A stretch of DNA of 64,000 nucleotides from Streptomyces mutabilis (GTDB lineage: Bacteria > Actinomycetota > Actinomycetes > Streptomycetales > Streptomycetaceae). The notes below the pieces were generated by a model that made no database searches, had not been told where the DNA came from, and saw only the letters and a program-made list of their open reading frames with translations. The stretch spans positions 1 to 64,000 of the forward strand of contig NZ_BMTT01000019.1 of the NCBI RefSeq assembly GCF_014649815.1. Direction: 5' to 3'. Of this stretch, positions 26,459 to 36,556 are shown one piece after another; within the stretch, counting starts at the first letter, position 1, and each line of letters opens with the position of its first letter. Both the position numbers and the translations under genes were made by a program.

Positions 26459-28339
26459 TTACGCCGCCTTCTCCATCGTCCGCCTGCCGAACTGGGTGCG
26501 GTGCAGTTGGGCGTAGCGTCCGCCGGCCGCGAGGAGTTCGTCGTGGGTGCCGCGTTCCACGATGCGGCCGGCCTCGACCACCAGGATCTGGTCGGCCGCC
26601 CGGACGGTGGACAGCCGGTGTGCGATGACCACGGCGGTCCTGCCCTCCAGGGCCTCGGTCAGGGCCTCCTGTACGGCCGCCTCGGAGGTGTTGTCGAGGT
26701 GGGCGGTGGCCTCGTCGAGGATGACGACGCGCTGGCGGGCCAGCAACAGCCGGGCGATGGTCATGCGCTGGCGCTCCCCGCCGGAGAGCCGGTAGCCGCG
26801 CTCGCCGACCACGGTGTCCAGACCGTCCGGCAGGGACCGTACGAGGTCGGTCAGGCGGGCGCGGCGAAGCGCGTCCCACAGTTCGGAGTCGGAGGCCTCG
26901 GGCCGGGCCAGCAGCAGGTTGGCGCGGACGGTGTCGTGGAAGAGGTGGCCGTCCTGGGTGACCATGCCGACGGTGTCGCGCAGGGACCGGGCGCTCAGGT
27001 CGCGGACGTCGACGCCGCCGATCCGCACGGTGCCGCCGTCGGTGTCGTACAGGCGCGGCAGGAGCTGGGCGATGGTGGACTTGCCGGCGCCGGAGGAGCC
27101 GACGAGGGCGACGGTCTGGCCGGGTTCGGCGCGGAAGGAGAGGCCGTGCAGGACCTCCTCGCCGCCCCGGGTGTCGAGGGAGGCGACCTCTTCCAGGGAG
27201 GCCAGGGAGACCTTGTCGGCGGACGGGTAGCCGAAGCGGACGTCTTCGAACTCGACGGCGACCGGGCCGTCGGGGACCGGGCGGGCGTCGGGCTTCTCGT
27301 CGATGAGCGGGGTCAGGTCCAGCACCTCGAAGACCCGCTCGAAGCTGACGAGGGCGCTCATGACCTCGACGCGGGCGCCGGCGAGCGCGGTGAGCGGCGC
27401 GTACAGGCGGGTGAGCAGCAGCGCCAGCGCCACGACGGCGCCCGGGTCGAGGGTGCCGCGCAGGGCGAAGAAGCCGCCGAGGCCGTAGACGAGGGCCAGG
27501 GCGAGGGCGGAGACCAGGGTGAGGGCGGTGATGAAGGCCGCCTGGGCGGTGGCGGTGCGCACGCCGATGTCGGCGACGCGGCGGGCGCGGTCGGCGAACT
27601 CGGCCGACTCCTCCTCGGGACGGCCGAACAGCTTGATCAGCGTGGCGCCGGGTGCGGAGAAGCGCTCGGTCATGCGGGTGCCCATGGCGGCGTTCAGGGT
27701 GGCCGCCTCGCGCTGCATGCGGGCCATGCGGCGGCCCATGCGCCGGGCCGGGAGCACGAAGACGGGCAGCAGGACGAGGGCGAGCAGGGTGATCTGCCAG
27801 GACAGGGTGAGCATGACGGCGAGGGTGAGCAGCAGCGTGACCAGGTTGGTCACCACGCCGGAGAGGGTGTTGCTGAAGGCGCGCTGGGCCCCGATGACGT
27901 CGTTGTTGAGACGGGACACCAGCGCGCCCGTACGAGTGCGTGTGAAGAACGCGACCGGCATGCGCTGCACATGATCGAACACAGCCGTGCGCAGATCGAG
28001 GATGAGTCCCTCCCCGAGCATGGCCGACAGTCTCCGGGAGAGGATGCCGAGTCCCGCCTCCGCGACCGCGATCAGTGCGATCAGCAGGGCGAGCCGGACC
28101 ACCGTGCTGTCGTCGCCGCCCGACACGATCGTGGACACGACGCGTCCGGCCAGCACGGGCGTGGCGACGGCGAGCAGCGCGGTCACCACCCCGAGCTGGA
28201 CGAACCGGGCGATGCGGCGGCGGTGCGGGCGGGCGAAGGCGCCGATGCGGCGCAGTGTCGCGCGGGCGAGGGGGCGGCGGTCCTGTTCGGCGTTCATGAC
28301 GCTGCGCAGCTGGCCCCAGGCTGTGGTCTCCATGCTCAT
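26459..28339 (-). CDS. ABC exporter, fused membrane and ATPase domains
   Basis: A 626-residue half-transporter of the MsbA/LmrA type. Residues about 30-340 form six membrane helices, and the rest is the ATPase with Walker A GSSGAGKST, the signature LSGGERQ, Walker B VVILDEATAHLD and the H-loop AHRLST. It probably acts as a homodimer exporting a lipid or drug; substrate unknown. Two near starts (28339 and 28333) are possible and the ribosome site is weak. The short insertion ASLEEVASLDTRGG before the Walker A region is unusual but in frame. Divergent from the flippase-like gene. Confidence 0.92.
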   Translation of the reverse strand: MSMETTAWGQLRSVMNAEQDRRPLARATLRRIGAFARPHRRRIARFVQLGVVTALLAVATPVLAGRVVSTIVSGGDDSTVVRLALLIALIAVAEAGLGILSRRLSAMLGEGLILDLRTAVFDHVQRMPVAFFTRTRTGALVSRLNNDVIGAQRAFSNTLSGVVTNLVTLLLTLAVMLTLSWQITLLALVLLPVFVLPARRMGRRMARMQREAATLNAAMGTRMTERFSAPGATLIKLFGRPEEESAEFADRARRVADIGVRTATAQAAFITALTLVSALALALVYGLGGFFALRGTLDPGAVVALALLLTRLYAPLTALAGARVEVMSALVSFERVFEVLDLTPLIDEKPDARPVPDGPVAVEFEDVRFGYPSADKVSLASLEEVASLDTRGGEEVLHGLSFRAEPGQTVALVGSSGAGKSTIAQLLPRLYDTDGGTVRIGGVDVRDLSARSLRDTVGMVTQDGHLFHDTVRANLLLARPEASDSELWDALRRARLTDLVRSLPDGLDTVVGERGYRLSGGERQRMTIARLLLARQRVVILDEATAHLDNTSEAAVQEALTEALEGRTAVVIAHRLSTVRAADQILVVEAGRIVERGTHDELLAAGGRYAQLHRTQFGRRTMEKAA

Positions 28340-28471
28340 GCGAGTGACGGTAGAACCTCGATCTTCCTTGAGGTCAAGGGTGAGGGAGTGGACCGGCCGC
28401 CCGCGGTCCGTAAGCCGTCGTCCGCGCGTCGGCCATCCGTCGTTGGCGCGGCTCGGGGAATCTCTCGTGGT

Positions 28472-29527
28472 GTGACAGCGGTAGAGCTCCCACAGGAGTC
28501 CGTCCCCGACAGGCCCCGCGCCGAGGGGCCTGCCTCCGAGGCGTCCGTCTCCGGCCCCGCCCCCTCCCCCGCCTCGGCCTTCGCTCGCCGGAACGGCCGT
28601 GTCCGACTGGTCCGGCTGGTTAGCTGCGTGCTTCTGCTGCTGCTGGTCGCCGTGGTCGCGGTGCGGCACCGGTCGGTGCTGGCCGAGGGTTTCGGGCATC
28701 TCGCCACGGCACGGTGGCCCTGGCTGCTGGCCGCGGCCTGTGCCACCTGTCTGACCTGGGTCGCGGCTGCCTGCACCCGGCAGGGCGCGGTGGTCCAGCG
28801 GCTGCCCCTGCGGCGGCTGCTGGCCACGCAGTTCGCGGCGGGCGCGGCCAACCACCTGCTGCCGACGGGGCTGGGCGCGAGCGCGGTCAACCTGCGGTTC
28901 ATGGCGGTGTGCGGGCTGCCGCTCGCTCGTTCCTCGGCCGCCCTCGCCCTGTACCTGCTGGCGGAGAGCGTCGGCCGCGTCGCGCTGCTGGGCGCCCTGC
29001 TGCTCGCGTTCCCCGGGGCGCTGCGGCTCGGTACGCTGCTGCCCGAGGGCGCCGTGGGGCCGTTGCTGATCACCGTCGGCGCGGTGCCGGTCGTCGCGGC
29101 GGGCGTACTGGCTGTGGTGCCACGGCTGCGAGGGGCGGTGGAGTCCTTCCTGCGGACGGCGCTCGGCGAGGCCCGCTCGGTGCACGCCCGCCCGGCGCGG
29201 GCGCTGGCGCTGTGGAGCGGCGCGCTGGCCTTCCCCGCGCTCCAGGCGGCGGCGCTGGTGCTGGTGGGCAAGTCGCTGGCGCTAGGCGTGCCCGTCGGGC
29301 ACATGGCGGTGGCGTACCTGGCGGCGACGGTCGCGGTCGCGCTGGTGCCCACGCCGGGCGGCGTCGGTTCGGTCGAGGCGGCGCTGGTCGTGGCGCTGGT
29401 GGCGGCGGGCGGACCGGCGGCCGTGGCCACGGCGGTGGTGTTGGCCTTCCGGCTCCTGACCGTCTGGCTGCCGCTGCTGCCGGGGACGTTGACGCTGGTG
29501 GCTCTGGTGCGGATGCGGGTGATCTGA
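28472..29527 (+). CDS. Lysylphosphatidylglycerol-synthase-TM-like flippase family protein
   Basis: About 351 residues, mostly membrane: six to eight hydrophobic segments with the family pattern FAAGAANHLLPTGLGASAVNLRF near residue 125-147 and LVPTPGGVGSVEAALVV near the C-terminus. The first 45 residues are polar, Ala/Pro-rich and cytosolic. Related domains move or modify lipids (LPG synthase, polyprenyl-mannose transport); the role here is unknown. The GTG at 28472 is a choice of convenience; the frame is open further upstream. Confidence 0.83.
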   Translation: MTAVELPQESVPDRPRAEGPASEASVSGPAPSPASAFARRNGRVRLVRLVSCVLLLLLVAVVAVRHRSVLAEGFGHLATARWPWLLAAACATCLTWVAAACTRQGAVVQRLPLRRLLATQFAAGAANHLLPTGLGASAVNLRFMAVCGLPLARSSAALALYLLAESVGRVALLGALLLAFPGALRLGTLLPEGAVGPLLITVGAVPVVAAGVLAVVPRLRGAVESFLRTALGEARSVHARPARALALWSGALAFPALQAAALVLVGKSLALGVPVGHMAVAYLAATVAVALVPTPGGVGSVEAALVVALVAAGGPAAVATAVVLAFRLLTVWLPLLPGTLTLVALVRMRVI

Positions 29528-29651
29528 CGGCGACGGCGATCCGGCCGGGGCGACTCCTCACGACGACGATCCGACCGGGACGCCCTTTTCCGGTGCGGCC
29601 GCGGGTGCGAAAATCGGGAGTCCGAGTGGCCGGCACATGACCGGGGGACGG

Positions 29652-30122
29652 ATGGACGTGCTGATCAGGCCCGCGAGGGCCACGGAAGCCGGGGTGCTGA
29701 GCGACCTGGCGCTGCGCTCCAAGGCACACTGGGGTTACGACGCGGAGTTCCTGGATGCGTGCCGGGACGAGCTCACCGTTCACGCGGACGAGGTCGCACG
29801 CCGACGGACTGTGGTGGCCGACGGGGACGGACGTGTCCTCGGGTTCACGACCCTCGAGGGCGAGCCGCCCGTGGGCGTTGTGGGCATGATGTTCGTCGAG
29901 CCGCGGGCCATCGGCCTGGGGGTCGGCCGTCGGCTCTTCGAGCACACCGTGGCGGTCGGGCGGGAGCTGGGCTTCACCCGGCTCACCGTCGACGCGGACC
30001 CGCACGCGGAGCCCTTCTACCGCGCGATGGGCGCGGTACGTGTGGGACACGTCCCCTCGGGTTCCATCGCCGGCCGAGCGCTGCCACAACTGGCCCTCAC
30101 CGTCGAGCGCCGAGACGTGTGA
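29652..30122 (+). CDS. GNAT N-acetyltransferase
   Basis: A 156-residue acetyltransferase with the acetyl-CoA motif GLGVGRRLFEHTVA at about residues 94-107 and a C-terminal FYRAMGAV typical of GNAT proteins. The acceptor is unknown. ATG 29652 (MDVLIRP) is preferred to ATG 29637, since GGGGGA precedes it and the fold begins there. Confidence 0.88.
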   Translation: MDVLIRPARATEAGVLSDLALRSKAHWGYDAEFLDACRDELTVHADEVARRRTVVADGDGRVLGFTTLEGEPPVGVVGMMFVEPRAIGLGVGRRLFEHTVAVGRELGFTRLTVDADPHAEPFYRAMGAVRVGHVPSGSIAGRALPQLALTVERRDV

Positions 30123-30235
30123 CCCCTCGGCGCGGTACGGAGCACCTCTCGGCATACGGCAGGATGAACGCTCGCGCCGGTCGAACTTCCTTGCGGAACG
30201 GCGCAGTCGTGCATCCCGACATCCCGAGGTGACCG

Positions 30236-31315
30236 GTGACGGAAGACCTGACCATGGACCATCTGGTGCCGGCCGGCATCGCGCTGGCGGCCGGCCTGGT
30301 GGCGGCGTTCCTGCTGCGCGTGCTGCTGCGCTGGCTGGCGGGGCACGCCGGGCGCACCCGCTGGAGCGGCGACGACGTGATCGTGGCCGCGCTGCGCACG
30401 GTGGCGCCCTGGGCTGCGGTCGCGGGCGGCGTGGCGGGAGCCGCGGCGGCGCTGCCGCTGACGCGGACCGTGCAGCACAACGTCAACCAGGTCCTGACCG
30501 TCCTGCTGATCTTCGTGACGACCGTCTCGGCGGCCCGGGTGATCGCCGGTCTGGTGCGGACGCTGACCACGTCCCGTTCCGGTGTCGCCGGGTCGGCCAC
30601 GATCTTCGTCAACATCACCCGCGTCCTGGTGCTGGCCATCGGCTTCCTGGTGATGCTCCAGACACTGGGCGTCTCCATAGCGCCGATGCTCACCGCCCTC
30701 GGCGTCGGCGGTCTGGCGGTCGCGCTGGCCCTGCAGGACACGCTCGCCAACCTCTTCGCGGGCATCCACATCCTGGCTTCCAAGACCGTGCAGCCCGGTG
30801 ACTACATCCAGCTCGACAGCGGTGAGGAGGGTTACGTCGAGGACATCAACTGGCGGCAGACCACCGTCCGTGAGCTGTCCAACAACCTGGTCGTCATCCC
30901 GAACGGGCAGCTGGCGAAGTCGAACATGACCAACTTCATGCGGCCCGAGCAGAAGCTCACCATCCTGGTGCAGGCCGGCGTCGCCTACGACAGCGACCTG
31001 GACCACGTGGAGCGGGTCACCATGGAGGTGGTCGCCGAGGTGATGACGGAGATCGCCGGTGCCGTGCCGGACCACGAGCCCGCCGTCCGCTTCCACACCT
31101 TCGGCGACTCCCGGATCGGCTTCACCGTCATCCTGGGCGTCGGCGAGTTCAGCGACCAGTACCGGATCAAGCACGAGTTCATCAAGCGCCTGCACAAGCG
31201 GTACCGCGCGGAGGGCATCCGCATCCCGGCGCCCGCCCGAACGGTCGCACTCCAGCAGGGCGGCGCGGCGTTCCCCCAGCAGCGCACGGGCGAAGGCGCT
31301 CCTTCGCACCTGTGA
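30236..31315 (+). CDS. MscS-type mechanosensitive channel
   Basis: A 359-residue small-conductance mechanosensitive channel. Hydrophobic helices cover about residues 10-190; the pore helix GVGGLAVALALQDTLANLFAG is followed by the beta domain with GDYIQLDSGEEGYVEDINWRQT and VVIPNGQL. It opens under membrane tension to release osmolytes. The GTG start at 30236 has GAGGTG upstream. Single-gene unit. Confidence 0.93.
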   Translation: MTEDLTMDHLVPAGIALAAGLVAAFLLRVLLRWLAGHAGRTRWSGDDVIVAALRTVAPWAAVAGGVAGAAAALPLTRTVQHNVNQVLTVLLIFVTTVSAARVIAGLVRTLTTSRSGVAGSATIFVNITRVLVLAIGFLVMLQTLGVSIAPMLTALGVGGLAVALALQDTLANLFAGIHILASKTVQPGDYIQLDSGEEGYVEDINWRQTTVRELSNNLVVIPNGQLAKSNMTNFMRPEQKLTILVQAGVAYDSDLDHVERVTMEVVAEVMTEIAGAVPDHEPAVRFHTFGDSRIGFTVILGVGEFSDQYRIKHEFIKRLHKRYRAEGIRIPAPARTVALQQGGAAFPQQRTGEGAPSHL

Positions 31316-31416
31316 CCGCTCACCCGTGAGCGCTCGCCCGTTCCACCGGGGTCGCGCGGCCGGTTGTCCGGAATCTCCGCACGACCCCTGTCGAGCCGAG
31401 GTCGATCACGAGATAT

Positions 31417-31428
31417 CTTGATGTCGAG
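31417..31428 (+). promoter_or_regulatory. Near-palindrome in the isocitrate dehydrogenase promoter region
   Basis: CTTGATGTCGAG (CTTGA against TCGAG, one mismatch) sits in a relatively AT-rich stretch 31 bp ahead of the icd start. A second palindrome, CGCTCAC-CC-GTGAGCG, lies at 31317-31332 and may be the end of the previous transcript. Function inferred from position only. Confidence 0.35.
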
Positions 31429-31458
31429 CAATGTTGCAGACGTGGAGCGGAGCACCCG

Positions 31459-33678
<2,220 letters not shown>

Positions 33679-33699
33679 TCCTCCGGCCCCGAGGCAAGC

Positions 33700-33732
33700 G
33701 GCACCCCGTCTCCGCTGCGGAGGCGGGGTGCC
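33700..33732 (+). terminator. Terminator of icd
   Basis: GGCACCCCG pairs with CGGGGTGCC, and inside it CTCC with GGAG, giving a 14-position stem with one G-T pair, 22 bp after the icd stop. A pyrimidine-rich CGTCTGTCTCGT follows. Confidence 0.85.
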
Positions 33733-33789
33733 CGTCTGTCTCGTCCCGTCTCCACGTCCTCACGTCTCACGTCCTCACGGAGCAGCCTC

Positions 33790-34575
33790 ATGGCGTCCTT
33801 CGAACTCGTTTCCGGCGCCCCCGCGTCCCCCGTGATCCTCCACGTGCCGCACTCCTCACGGCACATCCCCGCCGACGTCCGCGCGGGCATCGTCCTGGAC
33901 GACGCCGCGCTGGAACGTGAACTGGACCACATCACCGACTCGCACACCGCGGAGATCGCCGAGGCGGCGGCCGACCTGGCCGGCCTCACCCCCTGGCGGT
34001 TCGTCAACCGGGCGTCCCGGCTGGTCGTCGACCCCGAGCGGTTCACGGACGACCGGGAGGAGATGACGGCCGTCGGGATGGGCGCCGTGTACACGCGGAC
34101 CACCCACCGCGAGATCCTGCGGCCCGACGGCACCGACCCGGAGCCGCTGATCGAGCGGTACTTCCGCCCGTACGCGCGGGCCATGACCGAGGCGGTCGCG
34201 GGCCGGCTCGCCGTAACCGGCCGGGCGGTGATCGTCGACGTGCACTCGTACCCCACCGAGCCGCTGCCCTACGAGCTGCACGGCGAGGGTCCGCGCCCGC
34301 CGGTCTGCCTGGGCACGGACGGCTTCCACACGTCGCCCGAACTGCTCGCCGCGGCCCGGGAGGCGTTCGCGCCGTGCGGGGAGACGGGGCTGGACAGCCC
34401 GTTCAGCGGGACGTACGTGCCGCTGGACCTCTACGGCAAGCGGGCCGACGTCGGCGCACTGATGGTGGAGATCCGCCGGGACACCTACATGACCGAGCCG
34501 GGCGGACCGGCCGGCCCCGGGCTCCCCCGCCTCGCGGAGTCGCTGGCATCGCTCGTCGACGCCGTGTCGGGCTGA
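33790..34575 (+). CDS. N-formylglutamate amidohydrolase family protein
   Basis: A 261-residue Zn-hydrolase-like protein with the family opening [13 protein letters not shown], the [25 protein letters not shown] region and VIVDVHSYP near residue 145. HutG-type enzymes hydrolyse N-formylglutamate in histidine breakdown, but no hut gene is nearby, so the substrate may differ. CGGAG lies ahead of ATG 33790. Single gene. Confidence 0.88.
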   Translation: MASFELVSGAPASPVILHVPHSSRHIPADVRAGIVLDDAALERELDHITDSHTAEIAEAAADLAGLTPWRFVNRASRLVVDPERFTDDREEMTAVGMGAVYTRTTHREILRPDGTDPEPLIERYFRPYARAMTEAVAGRLAVTGRAVIVDVHSYPTEPLPYELHGEGPRPPVCLGTDGFHTSPELLAAAREAFAPCGETGLDSPFSGTYVPLDLYGKRADVGALMVEIRRDTYMTEPGGPAGPGLPRLAESLASLVDAVSG

Positions 34576-34669
34576 CCGGACGCCACCGCCCCGCAGGCCC
34601 ACCGCGCACCGCCCACCGCCTGCAGCACTCCCGCGCGACAGCCGCCGGGCGCGCGGCGAGGATTGCTGA

Positions 34670-35402
34670 ATGACGCAGGGGACCACCACGCCGGCCGGTC
34701 AGTCCCCGCCCCCGGTATGGGACTGACCCGCCCTCGACCTGGACGGGCCCCGGTTCGACCCGGTCCTGGCCGACCTCATGCGCGAGGGGCCGCTGACCCG
34801 CGTACGGCCGCCGCACGGCGAGGGCTGGGCGTGGCCGGCCACCCGCTACGAGGACGTGCAAGGCCATCCCGGCGATCCGTGCTTCGGGCGGTCGGCCTCG
34901 CCGGGCCACTGCAGATCGGCGGCCAGGCAGTCACGCACCACGTCGGGCCAGTGCTGTCCGTGCTGCTGACCCGCCGGAGCTGCTGGTCCGGATGCGCGAC
35001 GACCGCCCCGAGGTGCGGGGCGCCTCCCTGGACGAGCTGCTGCGCTGGATCCGCACCGCACCTCGGTGGGGCTCGCCCGCATCGCCCTGGACGTCGACGT
35101 GCACGGGGTGCGCATCAGCGCCGGTGACCCCGTGTACGTCTCCTACCTGGAGCCGACCGGGATCCGGACGTCTACCCCGGCCCGGACCGGATCGCCCCCG
35201 ACCGGGACCGTCCTTCGGCAATGTGCACTACCACTGCACGGGCGCCGTCCTCGCCCGGATGCAGACCGAGCTGCTCGTCGACACGCTGCTGGAGCGGCTG
35301 CCGGGGCTGCGCCTCGCGGTTCGGGCGGAGCAGGTCGAGCGGCGCCGCAAGACCATGATCCGCGGGCCGCGCACCCTGCCCTGCACCTGTGAGACCGGCG
35401 GA
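34670..35402 (+). pseudogene. Decayed cytochrome P450 gene
   Basis: Reading all three frames in turn recovers a P450. After ATG 34670 the frame hits a TGA within WD-stop-PALDLDGPRFDP; then LADLMREGPLTRV and the ATRYEDVQ strand are visible; a large central deletion follows; a helix-like RGASLDELLRWI; and in another frame the haem-binding signature FGNVHYHCTGAVLARMQ near 35215-35265, followed by the normal C-terminus ELLVDTLLERLPGLRLAV. The haem Cys is still there. At least one stop, two frameshifts and loss of the I-helix and most of the middle leave no functional protein. It is about half the usual 1.2 kb. Confidence 0.85.
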
Positions 35403-35403
35403 T

Positions 35404-35910
35404 TCAGGCGCGCAGCCACTCCGTCACGACCACGCCCTCACCGGTCCGCAGCCGCAGCGCGAACGGGCCGGAGGGCGGTGCCTCGCCCGTGAACCGGCCC
35501 AGTTCGTCCGCCGTCAGCCGGGCGGGGGCCCGCGGACCGCTCAGGACCTCGATGCGGGTCGGCCCCGGCGGCAGCACCTGGCCGATCAGGCCGTCCGCCG
35601 TCACCTCGACGTCGACGGTCATCTCGTCCGCCTGGAAGGTCAGCATCCGCGGCGGGTCCGTCGCTCCCCTGACGGGGATGGCGTCGACCAGCGAGTCGAA
35701 GGTGAGCTCGGCGACGCGGGCGTCCAGGTCGTGCAGCGCGAAGGCGTCGACGGCGATCCGCCGCAGCTCGGCCGGGACCGGGTCCAGGATCGCGGCGGCC
35801 TGCCGCAGCTCCTCCTCCAGGAGGTCGGTGCCGAGTTCGTCGTCCGTGAAGGCCCCGCCACCCCCGTCGTCCCTGTCGTCCTCGAAGCCGTCGTGGTGCA
35901 TGCCGCTCAT
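35404..35910 (-). CDS. Small acidic protein co-transcribed with the sigma factor
   Basis: A 168-residue soluble protein I do not recognise. The first ~30 residues are acidic and glycine-rich, a likely flexible tail (EDDRDDGGGGAFTDDE). The middle is a helix-rich part around PAELRRIAVDAFALHDLDARV, and the C-terminal ~70 residues look like a compact beta domain (MTVDVEVTADGLIGQVLPPG). There is no membrane helix and no zinc anti-sigma motif. The ATG at 35910 overlaps the sigma-factor stop (ATGA), so the two are made together. It may be an anti-sigma factor, an adaptor or the substrate of the neighbouring proteases. Inference from context only. Confidence 0.78.
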   Translation of the reverse strand: MSGMHHDGFEDDRDDGGGGAFTDDELGTDLLEEELRQAAAILDPVPAELRRIAVDAFALHDLDARVAELTFDSLVDAIPVRGATDPPRMLTFQADEMTVDVEVTADGLIGQVLPPGPTRIEVLSGPRAPARLTADELGRFTGEAPPSGPFALRLRTGEGVVVTEWLRA

Positions 35911-36485
35911 GTCGTCGTCCCCCGTGCCTCTAGCCGGGCCCGCAGCCGGCGCAGGCAGCGCTGACGCATCGGCCCGATGCTGCCCACCGCGATTCCCAGC
36001 GCGGCGGACACCTCCTGATAGCTGGGCGGTGGCGAGGAGATCAGTATCCGCAGCAACTGGCGGCACCGCTCGCCCAGTTCCTCGAACTCCTGCCACAGCC
36101 GCCGCACGCGCTCGGTCTGCGCGGCGGCCTCCTCGGAGTCGAGCACCGACTCCTCGGGCGTACGGTCCTCGCTCGGCCGGTCGAGCAGCTGCGGGTCGTC
36201 GGTCGGTGTCCACCTCTTCGACGCCCTCAGCAGTTTCAGGCACTCGTGCCGTGCCGTGCTCGCCAGCCAGGAACCGGTCTTCTCCGGTTCGCGGATCCGC
36301 CCCAGGTGCTGGGCGAACCGGAACCAGGCGATCTGGTACACCTCGTGCGCGTCGGCGTCGGACAGCCCGTGCGACCGCGCGACGGACCACACCAGCGGGC
36401 CCAGCCCGTCCACCAACGACTTCCAGGCCGCCGCGTCCCCGTCGGCGGCCAACTGGACGAGCACCCCGACATCTGCACGGTCCAC
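35907..36485 (-). CDS. ECF-like sigma-70 family RNA polymerase sigma factor
   Basis: A 192-residue two-domain sigma factor. Region 2 includes LGPLVWSVARSHGLSDADAHEVYQIAWFRF and WLASTARHECLKLLR; region 4 includes LLRILISSPPPSYQEVSAALGIAVGSIGPMRQRCLRRLR with its helix-turn-helix. The start is taken at GTG 36485, preceded by AGGGG at a good distance; an upstream ATG (36548) or GTG (36560) coupled to the protease stop is possible. It lies 71 bp after the S8 protease gene and directs RNA polymerase to an unknown regulon. Confidence 0.88.
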   Translation of the reverse strand: MDRADVGVLVQLAADGDAAAWKSLVDGLGPLVWSVARSHGLSDADAHEVYQIAWFRFAQHLGRIREPEKTGSWLASTARHECLKLLRASKRWTPTDDPQLLDRPSEDRTPEESVLDSEEAAAQTERVRRLWQEFEELGERCRQLLRILISSPPPSYQEVSAALGIAVGSIGPMRQRCLRRLRARLEARGTTT

Positions 36486-36500
36486 GGTCCCACCCCTCGT

Positions 36501-36519
36501 GTACGACACGCCATCGTAC
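36501..36519. promoter_or_regulatory. Inverted repeat just upstream of the sigma factor
   Basis: GTACGA and TCGTAC flank 7 nt, 16 bp before the chosen sigma start. It could be an internal operator/promoter element allowing the sigma factor to be made apart from the protease, or coding sequence if the longer start is used. Confidence 0.35.
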
Positions 36520-36556
36520 GCCGTGGAGTGGGTGGTTCCGGCGGTCATCGGGCCGC

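Noticed and set aside
26336-29527. A 1063-codon plus-strand open frame
   Set aside because: Its first two thirds are the antisense of the ABC exporter, with a Glu/Gly/Arg-rich shadow composition. Only its end (from about 28472) is the real flippase-like gene.
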